NCBI GenBank assembly: GCA_910589105.1
Contig: CAJUST010000011.1
Coordinates: forward strand, 1-64,000
DNA from: an uncultured Lachnospiraceae bacterium
GTDB taxonomy: Bacteria > Bacillota > Clostridia > Lachnospirales > Lachnospiraceae
Direction of reading: 5' to 3'
DNA length: 64,000 nucleotides
The notes below the pieces were generated by a model that saw only the letters and a list, made by a program, of their open reading frames with translations, was not told the origin of the DNA and did not search any database. Within the stretch, counting starts at the first letter, position 1, and each line of letters opens with the position of its first letter. The translations under genes and the position numbers were made by a program. Below, piece by piece: positions 17,890-25,473 of this stretch.

Positions 17890-19209
17890 ATGGAACTGAC
17901 ACTGCCGGATAAGGTGAGCTATATTTTAGACACACTCCATTCAGCGGGTTTTGAAGGCTATGCGGTCGGCGGATGCATACGCGACAGTTTGTTAGGCAAA
18001 GAGCCGAAAGACTGGGATATTACGACGTCTGCCACGCCAAAAGAAGTGAAATCCCTTTTTCCGCATACGGTCGATACGGGGATTTCACATGGGACGGTGA
18101 CCGTTTTGTTAGAGCGGGAAGGATTTGAAGTGACGACTTACCGCATCGACGGAAAATACGAAGACTCCCGCCACCCAAAGGAAGTGACGTTTACGCCAAA
18201 CCTTTTGGAAGATTTAAAGCGGCGGGATTTTACAATTAACGCTATGGCATATAATCAGAAAGACGGCCTTGTGGATGCGTTTGACGGAGTGGGAGATTTA
18301 CGGCGGGGCTTGATCCGGTGCGTAGGAGATGCAAAACAAAGGTTCAAAGAAGATGCGCTCCGCTTGATGCGGGCTGTCCGCTTTGCGGCGCAGCTTGGAT
18401 TTTCCATAGAGCGGGAAACGTATGCGGCAATTTGTGAAATGGCGGGGGACTTACGGCGCATCAGTGTGGAAAGGATTGCGGCGGAGCTTGTAGGGCTGTT
18501 GGTTTCAGATTATCCGGAAAAAATACGCGCATTGTATGAGTCAGGCATTACAAGCGTCATATTGCCGGAATTTGACGCGATGATGCAGACGGAACAAAAG
18601 AACCCGCATCATCTCTATACGGTGGGGGAGCATACCATTGCCGCTTTAAGTTTCGTGGAAAAGGATAAGATCTTAAGGCTGGCTGTTTTACTGCATGACG
18701 TGGCGAAGCCGCTCTGTGAAACTGTGGACGAAGAAGGCGTTTCCCATTTTCATGGCCATCCGGAGTTAGGCGGGGAGATGGCGAAACGGATACTGCGCCG
18801 TCTGAAATTTGACAACTGTTCAATTCAAAGCATTTGCCGCCTTGTGTCGGCGCATGACGACAATCCGCCTTTAACGGAAAGAAGCGTCCGGCGTGTCATT
18901 ATGCGGATTGGGACAGATGCGTTTCCGGCGCTGTTTGCGTTAAAACGGGCGGACATTCTGGCGCAGAGCAATTATCAGAGACAGGAAAAACTAGAGTATT
19001 TGGACGGCTTTCAAATGTATTACAGAAAGATAATCGAAGCGAAAGACTGTTTAACGTTAAAAGAACTTGCAGTAAGCGGAAGCGACTTAATTCAGGCGGG
19101 CATGGCGGAAGGGCCGGCATTAGGGGAAACCTTAAAGGAACTTTTGGAACTTGTTATAGACGACCCAAAGAAGAATACGAAAGAATATCTTTTGGAGCAA
19201 GTCAAATAG
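17890..19209 (+). CDS. cca: CCA tRNA nucleotidyltransferase with HD domain
   Basis: This 439-aa enzyme adds CCA to tRNA 3' ends. The class II nucleotidyltransferase signature GGCIRDSLLGKEPKDWDITT lies at about 24-43, with the DWD metal-binding acidic pair. The RRDFTINAMAYN motif follows at about 109-120. An HD phosphohydrolase-like region is present (LLHDVAKPL and HFHGHPELG near 265-290). The start is ATG 17890, which has GGACGGAG 9 nt upstream; a GTG at 17881 would sit directly on that site. Both tRNA genes in this window lack encoded CCA, consistent with this enzyme being needed. Confidence 0.93.
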   Translation: MELTLPDKVSYILDTLHSAGFEGYAVGGCIRDSLLGKEPKDWDITTSATPKEVKSLFPHTVDTGISHGTVTVLLEREGFEVTTYRIDGKYEDSRHPKEVTFTPNLLEDLKRRDFTINAMAYNQKDGLVDAFDGVGDLRRGLIRCVGDAKQRFKEDALRLMRAVRFAAQLGFSIERETYAAICEMAGDLRRISVERIAAELVGLLVSDYPEKIRALYESGITSVILPEFDAMMQTEQKNPHHLYTVGEHTIAALSFVEKDKILRLAVLLHDVAKPLCETVDEEGVSHFHGHPELGGEMAKRILRRLKFDNCSIQSICRLVSAHDDNPPLTERSVRRVIMRIGTDAFPALFALKRADILAQSNYQRQEKLEYLDGFQMYYRKIIEAKDCLTLKELAVSGSDLIQAGMAEGPALGETLKELLELVIDDPKKNTKEYLLEQVK

Positions 19210-19303
19210 AGCATAAAATCAAAACTCTTTTCATATGTTTAAAAGACACGGATTGTACGGAAATGGTAGATGAAGTGGAATAGAATCATATGGAGGGGTT
19301 TTG

Positions 19304-20302
19304 GTGTATAATCGGGAAGAAGAAATTCTGGAACAATATGAAGTGGAAGTCAGAAGCACGGCAAAAGGACGCGGAGCCCTGAACTGTGATACTGACAAAG
19401 GCGCGATGCTTTTACGGGAATTTCGCGGCTCAAAAGAACGGGCGGCTTTTTTATATGATATATTGGAATATTTAAATAAGCAGGGGATTGCCGTAGAGAC
19501 GGCATTTCCTGCAAAAACCGGAGAAATCCTCGTAAAAGATGAGATAAACGATACGTTTTACCTGTTAAAGAACTGGTATCTGGGCAGGGAATGCGACGTG
19601 AAAAACCGGGACGATATTTTAGCCGCTATAAAAAAGCTGGCGCAGTTACATAAACTGACGAAACAATATGAAAAAGAGATTCCGGAATTTTTAAAGGCGG
19701 ATCGATACAGCCTGTTAAATGAATACGAACGCCATAACAGGGAGTTAAATAAGGTTAAAAATTATATCCGCAATAAGAACAAAAAGAATGAATTTGAAAT
19801 GCTGTTTATGAAGGTATATGAAAAGTACCGGACACAGGCAAATGAAGTGACAATACAGCTTAGGAACCAGTTTGGGCGGCTTAGCGAAGACACATTATGC
19901 CAAATGCGGGGGCTTTGCCATGGGGACTATAACCAGCATAATGTAGTGTATTCACAGGGAGAATGGGCGTTAATTAATTTTGAGCAGATGTCTTACGATA
20001 TGCTGGCGCGTGACCTTGCCAATTTTGTCCGTAAAATTCTGGAAAAATACAACTGGAACACAGGGCTTGGCATAGAGCTTATTTCAGCGTATGACAGCGT
20101 AAGGAAGCTTTTGCCGGAGGAATTGGAACAGCTTTATCTGCGGCTTGCGTATCCCAAAAAGTATTGGAAAATCGCCAATCACTACTGTAGTTCCCGAAAA
20201 TCATGGGTTTCTGGGAGAGATATTGAAAAACTGGAAAAAGTAATGGAGCAGGAACCACAGAGAGAACAGTTTTTAAAACTATTGTTTCATTTCACAAATT
20301 AA
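19304..20302 (+). CDS. CotS-family spore coat/kinase-like protein
   Basis: This 332-aa protein has an aminoglycoside-phosphotransferase/CotS-like fold. The catalytic-loop equivalent is GLCHGDYNQHNVV (about 204-216). The metal-binding DFG/IDxD equivalent reads LINFEQ, with Asn in place of the usual Asp, so activity is uncertain. Members are made in the mother cell and sit in the spore coat. The start is GTG 19304, with GGAGG seven bases upstream; TTG 19301 is the alternative. The 94 bp after cca show no clear sigma-A promoter. A good promoter for the next gene lies inside the last codons of this gene. Confidence 0.75.
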   Translation: MYNREEEILEQYEVEVRSTAKGRGALNCDTDKGAMLLREFRGSKERAAFLYDILEYLNKQGIAVETAFPAKTGEILVKDEINDTFYLLKNWYLGRECDVKNRDDILAAIKKLAQLHKLTKQYEKEIPEFLKADRYSLLNEYERHNRELNKVKNYIRNKNKKNEFEMLFMKVYEKYRTQANEVTIQLRNQFGRLSEDTLCQMRGLCHGDYNQHNVVYSQGEWALINFEQMSYDMLARDLANFVRKILEKYNWNTGLGIELISAYDSVRKLLPEELEQLYLRLAYPKKYWKIANHYCSSRKSWVSGRDIEKLEKVMEQEPQREQFLKLLFHFTN

Positions 20303-20319
20303 AAAAAATGTGGTATAAT
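20291..20319 (+). promoter_or_regulatory. Sigma-A promoter with extended -10 for the PEGA lipoprotein
   Basis: TTCACA at 20291-20296 and TATAAT at 20314-20319 have 17-bp spacing, with TG one base before the -10. The -35 lies inside the end of the CotS-like gene. Confidence 0.75.
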
Positions 20320-20357
20320 GTTTCGGATAATATGGAATGGATAAATGGAGAGAATCG

Positions 20358-21710
20358 ATGAGGATACGAAAGAATAGTTTTATGATATTGGCGGCAATCT
20401 GTTTTTCCGTGACCGTCTGCGCCTGCGGCAGTTCTTCAGACAGCGGCATAGTTACAAGGCGGAGAGGAACCGGAGCGGACACACAAGCCGTTCTGGAAAC
20501 GGAAACAGCCGATTCTAATGCAGAAGAAACAGCGGAGCTTTATATCTTGACGGGCGTGGATGCCGCGCAAAAAACAGTAGATGTAAAAAAAGCCTCAAAC
20601 GGCAGGGCGGCGCAGTACGCTTACGACACCGGAACGCAGTTTTTGGATAAATATGGAAATACGAAATCTGCGGAATCCTTTTTGTCCGGCGACGCCGTAG
20701 AGCTTCAGATAGAGGAACGAGATCAGCGTCTTACTGCCGTACAGTTGTCGGATCAAGTCTGGGTTCAGGAGAATATTGTGAATTATTCTGTGGATGAGGA
20801 AATCCATGCAGTGACGATTGGGCAGAAGATTTTTTCCTATGAACCGGATATGAAAATATTTTCCGGAGATTCTTCCGTTGAATTTAGAAGTTTAGGGGCA
20901 GAAGATGTGTTACGGGCTGTCGGACAAGATAAAAAAATCCTTTCCCTTGCAGTGACAAAGGGGCATGGGTATCTGGCGCTTTCCAATACAAAGCTGTTTG
21001 AAGGCAGCTTTATCTGCATTGGCGAGAAAATATTTCAGGAAGTTGAAAAGAACATGAAGATTGAAGTCCCGGAAGGCGCCCATCTTGTGACAGTGGCAAA
21101 TAATGGGTATGGCGGGAGCAAGGAAGTCGTTATTGAGAGAAATCAGACGCTTAGCCTAAACCTCGACGAACTAAAAGGAGAAGGGCCGAAACTGTGTAAG
21201 ATTACATTTCGGGTCGGTGTGGAAGGCGCCCTTTTATTTATAGACGGCAAACAGGCCGATTACTCTGCGCCTCTTGAGCTGGCGTACGGGACGCATACGA
21301 TTGCTTTAGAGGCGGAAGGGTATGAAAGGGTAACGAAGAAATTAGTCGTAAATTCGAAAGAGGCGGAAATTGAAATTGCGCTTACGTCGCCTTCAAAAAA
21401 CACATCTTCAGATGAAACCGGCGGAAGCCAGAATAATCAAAACAACAATAATAACCAAAATAATAACAATAATAATCAGAATAACCAAAACAATAACAAT
21501 AATAATCAGAATAACAATAACCAAAACAATAACAATAATAACCAGAACAACAATAACCAGAATAATAACAATGCGGCCCAGCAGCAGGATTATCTGACGA
21601 CATTGTATAATTTATTAACTTCTGCCAATAAAAAGGAAAACGAGAACAGCCAAAACAACAGTAACAGCTCATCATCAGGCAATGGATATGATGATTTGAG
21701 AGATCAATAA
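20358..21710 (+). CDS. Secreted lipoprotein with PEGA domain and Asn-rich tail
   Basis: This 450-aa protein starts with a lipoprotein-like signal (ICFSVTVCACGSSSDSG, Cys at about 23 with a slightly non-canonical lipobox VCAC). The middle region is beta-rich. A PEGA domain lies at about 280-345 (ALLFIDGKQADYSAPLELAY, then GTHTIALEAEGY). PEGA domains are small surface beta-sandwiches of unclear ligand. The last 100 residues are dominated by an N/Q tract (about 357-412) and a Ser/Asn-rich end, probably disordered. Start at 20358 follows GGAGAG; the ATG at 20337 lacks a site. It is followed 21 bp later by a phosphosugar mutase gene, which may be coincidental. Confidence 0.75.
   Translation: MRIRKNSFMILAAICFSVTVCACGSSSDSGIVTRRRGTGADTQAVLETETADSNAEETAELYILTGVDAAQKTVDVKKASNGRAAQYAYDTGTQFLDKYGNTKSAESFLSGDAVELQIEERDQRLTAVQLSDQVWVQENIVNYSVDEEIHAVTIGQKIFSYEPDMKIFSGDSSVEFRSLGAEDVLRAVGQDKKILSLAVTKGHGYLALSNTKLFEGSFICIGEKIFQEVEKNMKIEVPEGAHLVTVANNGYGGSKEVVIERNQTLSLNLDELKGEGPKLCKITFRVGVEGALLFIDGKQADYSAPLELAYGTHTIALEAEGYERVTKKLVVNSKEAEIEIALTSPSKNTSSDETGGSQNNQNNNNNQNNNNNNQNNQNNNNNNQNNNNQNNNNNNQNNNNQNNNNAAQQQDYLTTLYNLLTSANKKENENSQNNSNSSSSGNGYDDLRDQ
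21428..21577 (+). repeat. AAC/AAT-rich low-complexity coding tract
   Basis: About 150 bp of AAT, AAC and CAA/CAG codons encode runs of Asn with interspersed Gln. The mix of synonymous codons keeps perfect triplet runs short. Length variation between strains is likely. Confidence 0.85.
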
Positions 21711-21731
21711 AATGCAAAGAGGAGGAAGCAG

Positions 21732-23468
21732 ATGAATTACAAAGAAACTTATCAGGAATGGATTACAAATCCGTATTTTGACGAGGAAGTGAAGGCGGAA
21801 TTAAGGGGAATCGCAGAAGACGAGAAAGAAAAGGAAGAAAGATTTTACACGGAACTGGAATTTGGCACAGCAGGGCTCCGCGGCATTATTGGGGCAGGGA
21901 CAAACCGTATGAATGTCTATACGGTTCGGAAAGCGACTCAGGGGCTTGCAAATTATATTAAAAAAGTAAACGCTTCAGATAAAGGCGTGGCAATCGCTTA
22001 CGATTCAAGGCGCATGTCACCGGAATTTGCTGACGAAGCCGCTCTTTGCCTTGCGGCAAACGGCATTAAGGCATATGTGTTTGAATCGCTCCGTCCAACG
22101 CCGGAATTGTCTTATGCAGTCCGTAAATTAAACTGTACGGCAGGCATTAACATTACGGCAAGCCATAATCCGGCAGAATATAACGGCTATAAGGTGTACT
22201 GGGAAGACGGGGCTCAAATTACGCCGCCGCATGATACGGGAATTATGGAGGAAGTAAAAGCCGTTACGGATTACGCATCCGTTTTGACGATGGAGAAAGA
22301 GAAAGCGTTAGAAGAAGGGCTTTATGTCGTAATCGGGGAAGAAATTGACCGTTCTTATATGGAAGAAATTAAAAAGCTTGTTATTCATCAGGAGGCCATT
22401 GACGCTGTGAAAGATGAGTTAAAAATCGTCTATACGCCGCTTCATGGAACCGGAAATATCCCAGTGCGCGCGATTTTAAAGGATTTAGGGTTTCAACATG
22501 TATTTGTCGTAAAAGAGCAGGAACTGCCCGATGGGGATTTCCCAACCGTCGGCTATCCGAATCCGGAAGCGCCTGAAGCGTATGAGCTTGCGCTTGCGCT
22601 TGCAAAAAAAGAAGATGCGGATCTTGTGCTTGCGACTGATCCGGATGCAGACCGTCTCGGCGTTTATGTGAAGGATCAAACGAACGGCGGATACCATATG
22701 CTTACGGGGAACATGTCCGGATGTTTAATTGCGGATTATATTATTGGGCAGACAAAAGCAGTCAAAGGCAGCCTGCCAAAAGACGGCGCATATATCCGCT
22801 CGATTGTGACGACGAATATGGCGGATGCCATTGCAAACTATTATGGAGTGGAGCTGATTGAAGTGCTGACCGGATTTAAGTTTATCGGACAGCAGATTTT
22901 AGAGTTTGAGCGGACAGGAAAAGGGACGTATCTGTTTGGAATGGAAGAAAGCTATGGATGTCTGCCGGGCACATATGCGAGGGACAAAGACGCAGTGGCG
23001 GCGACAATGTTCTTGTGCGAAGCGGCGGCTTTTTATAAAACACAAGGGAAAACCCTTTGGGATGCGATGTCTGATCTTTATGAGAGATACGGCTATTATC
23101 AGGACCATGTCGAATCCATTACGTTAAAGGGAATGGAGGGCTTAGAGAAAATTAAGAATATCTTAAGCTCACTCCGCAAAGATCCTCCGGCTGTAATTGG
23201 AGGGTATGACGCGCTTGCCATCCGTGACTACAGCGAGGGCATAATCACTGATGCGAAGACAAAAGAGACGCGTCCGACCGGACTGCCGAAGTCGAATGTG
23301 TTATATTACGAACTGACAGACGATGCATGGGTATGCGTCCGTCCTTCAGGGACAGAGCCAAAAGTAAAATTTTATATTGGCGTAAAAGGATCATCCATTC
23401 AGGAATCAGAAGAACAGGTAAAAGCATTGGGGGCGGCCATGCTTGAGATGGTAGAAAAGCTGATCTAG
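21732..23468 (+). CDS. Phosphoglucomutase/phosphomannomutase family
   Basis: This 578-aa alpha-D-phosphohexomutase interconverts hexose 1- and 6-phosphates. The phosphoserine loop is ITASHNPAEYNGYK (about 138-151), the metal-binding loop is DPDADRLGV (about 302-310), the sugar-binding loop is GMEESYG and the phosphate-binding loop is RPSGTEPKVKFY near the C-terminus. Length and the N-terminal FGTAGLRG motif match the PgcA/PGM2-like clade of Firmicutes. GGAGG precedes the ATG. No terminator follows directly, and HU has its own promoter 31 bp downstream. Confidence 0.93.
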   Translation: MNYKETYQEWITNPYFDEEVKAELRGIAEDEKEKEERFYTELEFGTAGLRGIIGAGTNRMNVYTVRKATQGLANYIKKVNASDKGVAIAYDSRRMSPEFADEAALCLAANGIKAYVFESLRPTPELSYAVRKLNCTAGINITASHNPAEYNGYKVYWEDGAQITPPHDTGIMEEVKAVTDYASVLTMEKEKALEEGLYVVIGEEIDRSYMEEIKKLVIHQEAIDAVKDELKIVYTPLHGTGNIPVRAILKDLGFQHVFVVKEQELPDGDFPTVGYPNPEAPEAYELALALAKKEDADLVLATDPDADRLGVYVKDQTNGGYHMLTGNMSGCLIADYIIGQTKAVKGSLPKDGAYIRSIVTTNMADAIANYYGVELIEVLTGFKFIGQQILEFERTGKGTYLFGMEESYGCLPGTYARDKDAVAATMFLCEAAAFYKTQGKTLWDAMSDLYERYGYYQDHVESITLKGMEGLEKIKNILSSLRKDPPAVIGGYDALAIRDYSEGIITDAKTKETRPTGLPKSNVLYYELTDDAWVCVRPSGTEPKVKFYIGVKGSSIQESEEQVKALGAAMLEMVEKLI

Positions 23469-23499
23469 TCCGGTAAATCAGAAAAAACAAGACTTTTCC

Positions 23500-23528
23500 T
23501 TGACAAATATAGGTAAAACAAGTATATA
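23500..23528 (+). promoter_or_regulatory. Strong sigma-A promoter of HU gene
   Basis: TTGACA at 23500-23505 and TATATA at 23523-23528 have 17-bp spacing. A well placed AGGAGG precedes the HU start at 23585. Confidence 0.8.
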
Positions 23529-23584
23529 TATTCATATAGGTAAAAAGAACCTGAATTAATGACAATCCACAGGAGGAATTTTTA

Positions 23585-23860
23585 ATGAACAAGACAGAAT
23601 TAGTTGCAGCTATGGCTGAGCAGACCGGATTATCGAAAAAAGATGCAGAAGCAGCATTGAAGGCATTTACAGATGTTGTAACTGAAGAATTAAAAAAAGG
23701 TGAAAAAATTCAGTTGGTCGGCTTTGGCACGTTTGAAGTATCAGAGCGGGCTGCAAGAATCGGCCGCAATCCGCATACAAAGGAAGAAATATCGATTCCG
23801 GCTTCGAAAGCTCCGAAATTTAAAGCCGGAAAGGCATTAAAAGATATGGTGAACGCATAA
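23585..23860 (+). CDS. hup: HU-family DNA-binding protein
   Basis: This 91-aa histone-like protein has the HU signature GFGTFEVSERAARIGRNPHT (about 47-66) in the DNA-clasping arm and the usual N-terminal dimerisation helices (MNKTELVAAMAEQTGLSKKD). It compacts the nucleoid as a dimer. It has its own strong promoter and is closed by a hairpin at 23883, so it is monocistronic. Its position just before rqcP and the yabP cluster is typical of Lachnospiraceae. Confidence 0.96.
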   Translation: MNKTELVAAMAEQTGLSKKDAEAALKAFTDVVTEELKKGEKIQLVGFGTFEVSERAARIGRNPHTKEEISIPASKAPKFKAGKALKDMVNA

Positions 23861-23882
23861 GTTTGGTTCATTGATAACATTG

Positions 23883-23911
23883 ACAGAGGGCGGCATGCCC
23901 TCTGTATTTTT
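23883..23911 (+). terminator. Terminator after HU gene
   Basis: ACAGAGGGC and GCCCTCTGT form a perfect 9-bp stem with a 5-nt loop, followed by ATTTTTAT. Confidence 0.9.
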
Positions 23912-23935
23912 ATCTAAGGAATAGGAGAAAGAAAG

Positions 23936-24175
23936 ATGAGACTTGACAAATTTTTAAAAGTATCCCGTTTAATCAAACGCCGCACAGTTGCAAATGAAGC
24001 GTGTGACGCTGGAAGGGTTTCTGTAAACGGCAAGCCGGCGAAAGCTTCCGTAAAGGTGAAAGTTGGGGATATTATAGAAATCGCGTTTGGGCAGAAAACA
24101 GTAAAAGCCGAAGTCCTTTCGCTTTTAGAATCCGTTAGAAAAGAAGATGCAAAAGAAATGTTCCGGTATTTATAA
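23936..24175 (+). CDS. rqcP: S4-domain RNA-binding protein RqcP (YabO)
   Basis: This 79-aa protein is almost entirely an S4 RNA-binding domain (MRLDKFLKVSRLIKRRTVAN, then GRVSVNGKPAKASVKVKVGD). In Bacillus subtilis RqcP/YabO works with RqcH on stalled 50S subunits in alanine tailing. A GGAGAAAG site precedes the ATG. It lies between HU and yabP, the conserved position. Confidence 0.92.
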   Translation: MRLDKFLKVSRLIKRRTVANEACDAGRVSVNGKPAKASVKVKVGDIIEIAFGQKTVKAEVLSLLESVRKEDAKEMFRYL

Positions 24176-24192
24176 GCAAATGCCCATCCGTG

Positions 24193-24221
24193 GCATAAAT
24201 GTAAACGCCTCCTAATATAAT
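24193..24221 (+). promoter_or_regulatory. Possible sigma-E promoter of yabP
   Basis: GCATAAA at 24193-24199 and AATATAAT at 24214-24221 are 14 bp apart. This is a partial match to the sigma-E pattern (TCATATT, 14-15 bp, CATACAAT). In B. subtilis yabP and yabQ are mother-cell genes. The TATAAT inside could also be a sigma-A -10. Confidence 0.4.
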
Positions 24222-24257
24222 TAAAAGAACAGACAACCATTCTGGCAGGAGGTAGGT

Positions 24258-24542
24258 ATGGAAGAAAAGACAGGAAATAAATCACACAAGGTTCTGCTTA
24301 ATAACCGTAAGACGGGAAATTTCAGCGGGGTGGTAGACGTGCTTTCTTTTGACGTTGCTGAAATCCTTTTAGAAACGGAACAGGGGATGCTTTTAATTAA
24401 GGGGAATGACCTTCATGTAAACCGCTTAAGTTTAGAAAAAGGGGAAGTGGACATTGAAGGCCGAATTGATTCCTTAGCCTATTCTGAAGTAAAAGATTAC
24501 GGGAAACAGGCAGAATCTTTTTTTGGGCGGTTATTTAAATGA
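24258..24542 (+). CDS. yabP: Sporulation protein YabP
   Basis: This 94-aa protein of the YabP/YqfC family has the family pattern HKVLLNNRKTGNFSGVVDVL followed by EILLETEQGMLLIKGNDLHV. It has no membrane segment. YabP acts in the mother cell early in sporulation, related to spore envelope assembly. GGAGG precedes the ATG. The stop overlaps the start of yabQ by 4 bp (ATGA), indicating translational coupling. Confidence 0.92.
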   Translation: MEEKTGNKSHKVLLNNRKTGNFSGVVDVLSFDVAEILLETEQGMLLIKGNDLHVNRLSLEKGEVDIEGRIDSLAYSEVKDYGKQAESFFGRLFK

Positions 24543-24985
24543 GCGGCGCAGTCAGCGAAACGATTGCGGGGGAAGGCAGTTTATTGTTGGCTTCCGTATT
24601 GTTTGGCGCAGGGCTTATGATGCTTTATGACATGCTTCGCATATTCCGTCATCTGTTAAAGCATAAAACAGCGTTTTTGGCGGTAGAGGACGTCATTTAT
24701 TGGCTTATCTGCGCGGTTGGGATTTTTGCCCTGCTTTATGAGGAAAACGGCGGGCTTTTGCGCTGGTTTGTCATAGGAGGCGCCGCGGCTGGGATGCTTT
24801 TGGAAAATAAACTGCTTAGTCCGTTTATTGTCCGTTTTTTTGTGTGGATTTTAAAGAAATGGATTAAACTAATCCGTAAGATAGTTTCAGTTTTTACAAA
24901 GCCGGCAAAAAAAGTTTCCTTATTTTTTAAAAAAGAATTGAAAAAAATCCGAAAAGCGTTTAAGATAGGAATCAGCAAGCAATAA
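24539..24985 (+). CDS. yabQ: Spore cortex protein YabQ
   Basis: This 148-aa membrane protein has about three to four hydrophobic segments (about 12-35, 44-62, 68-85 and 90-105) and a Lys-rich C-terminal tail. The pattern LASVLFGAGLMMLYDMLRIF followed by EDVIYWLI is typical of YabQ, which is needed for spore cortex formation in B. subtilis. It is coupled to yabP by a 4-bp overlap. Confidence 0.92.
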   Translation: MSGAVSETIAGEGSLLLASVLFGAGLMMLYDMLRIFRHLLKHKTAFLAVEDVIYWLICAVGIFALLYEENGGLLRWFVIGGAAAGMLLENKLLSPFIVRFFVWILKKWIKLIRKIVSVFTKPAKKVSLFFKKELKKIRKAFKIGISKQ

Positions 24986-25017
24986 AGTAATGCAATAGCA
25001 GTTAAGAGGTAGTTTCT

Positions 25018-25308
25018 ATGCGCAGAAATCGAAAAAAGAATAAGCAGGCGGGACGGGCAAGCATTGCCTATATCGTGATTTTTCTACTGCTCGTGATGTC
25101 AGTCCAGATTTTCAGGGTGTATCAGAAAGACATGGAATATATTGCGAGGGAAGCGGAATTAAGAGCACAGTTAGAGGAGGAGAAAAATCGGGAGAAAAAG
25201 ATTTCTGATTACAAGGAGTACATGGGAAGCAAAGAATACATAGAAGATACAGCCAAAAGTAAATTAGGCCTCGTTTATGAAAATGAGATTATTTTTAAAG
25301 AACGCTAG
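25018..25308 (+). CDS. divIC: Septum formation initiator DivIC/FtsB-like
   Basis: This 96-aa bitopic protein has a basic cytoplasmic N-terminus, one transmembrane helix (about 14-32) and a coiled coil (about 35-65). It ends with the family motif around SKEYIEDTAKSKLGLVYENE. DivIC forms the division complex with FtsL and DivIB. It starts 32 bp after yabQ. In Bacillus an S1-domain gene (yabR) lies between divIC and spoIIE; here it is absent and a terminator plus the spoIIE promoter follow. Confidence 0.9.
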   Translation: MRRNRKKNKQAGRASIAYIVIFLLLVMSVQIFRVYQKDMEYIAREAELRAQLEEEKNREKKISDYKEYMGSKEYIEDTAKSKLGLVYENEIIFKER

Positions 25309-25328
25309 GAGAAGATATTAAAAAGGAT

Positions 25329-25365
25329 AAATGCCCTCGAATCTACATTTCGAGGGCATTTTTGG
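25329..25365 (+). terminator. Terminator after divIC
   Basis: AAATGCCCTCGAA and its exact complement form a 13-bp stem with a 7-nt loop (25342-25348), followed by a short T run. It isolates the spoIIE promoter from readthrough. Confidence 0.92.
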
Positions 25366-25427
25366 CGAAAAGTTTTTAGAACGGCCCCGACCGTTTGACA
25401 AACATTTCAAGCGTCCATGCGTATAAT
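25361..25427 (+). promoter_or_regulatory. Spo0A-activated spoIIE promoter with 21-bp spacing
   Basis: TTGACA at 25395-25400 and TATAAT at 25422-25427 are perfect sigma-A hexamers separated by 21 bp, too far for unaided sigma-A. TTTGACAAA at 25394-25402, which overlaps the -35, is an exact reverse-strand 0A box (TTTGTCRAA), and TTTGGCGAA at 25361-25369 is a second box with one mismatch. The B. subtilis spoIIE promoter has the same 21-bp design. Confidence 0.85.
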
Positions 25428-25473
25428 GCCACTTAGTTTCAGGAAAAAAATGGAATACAGGAGGATTATAGGT

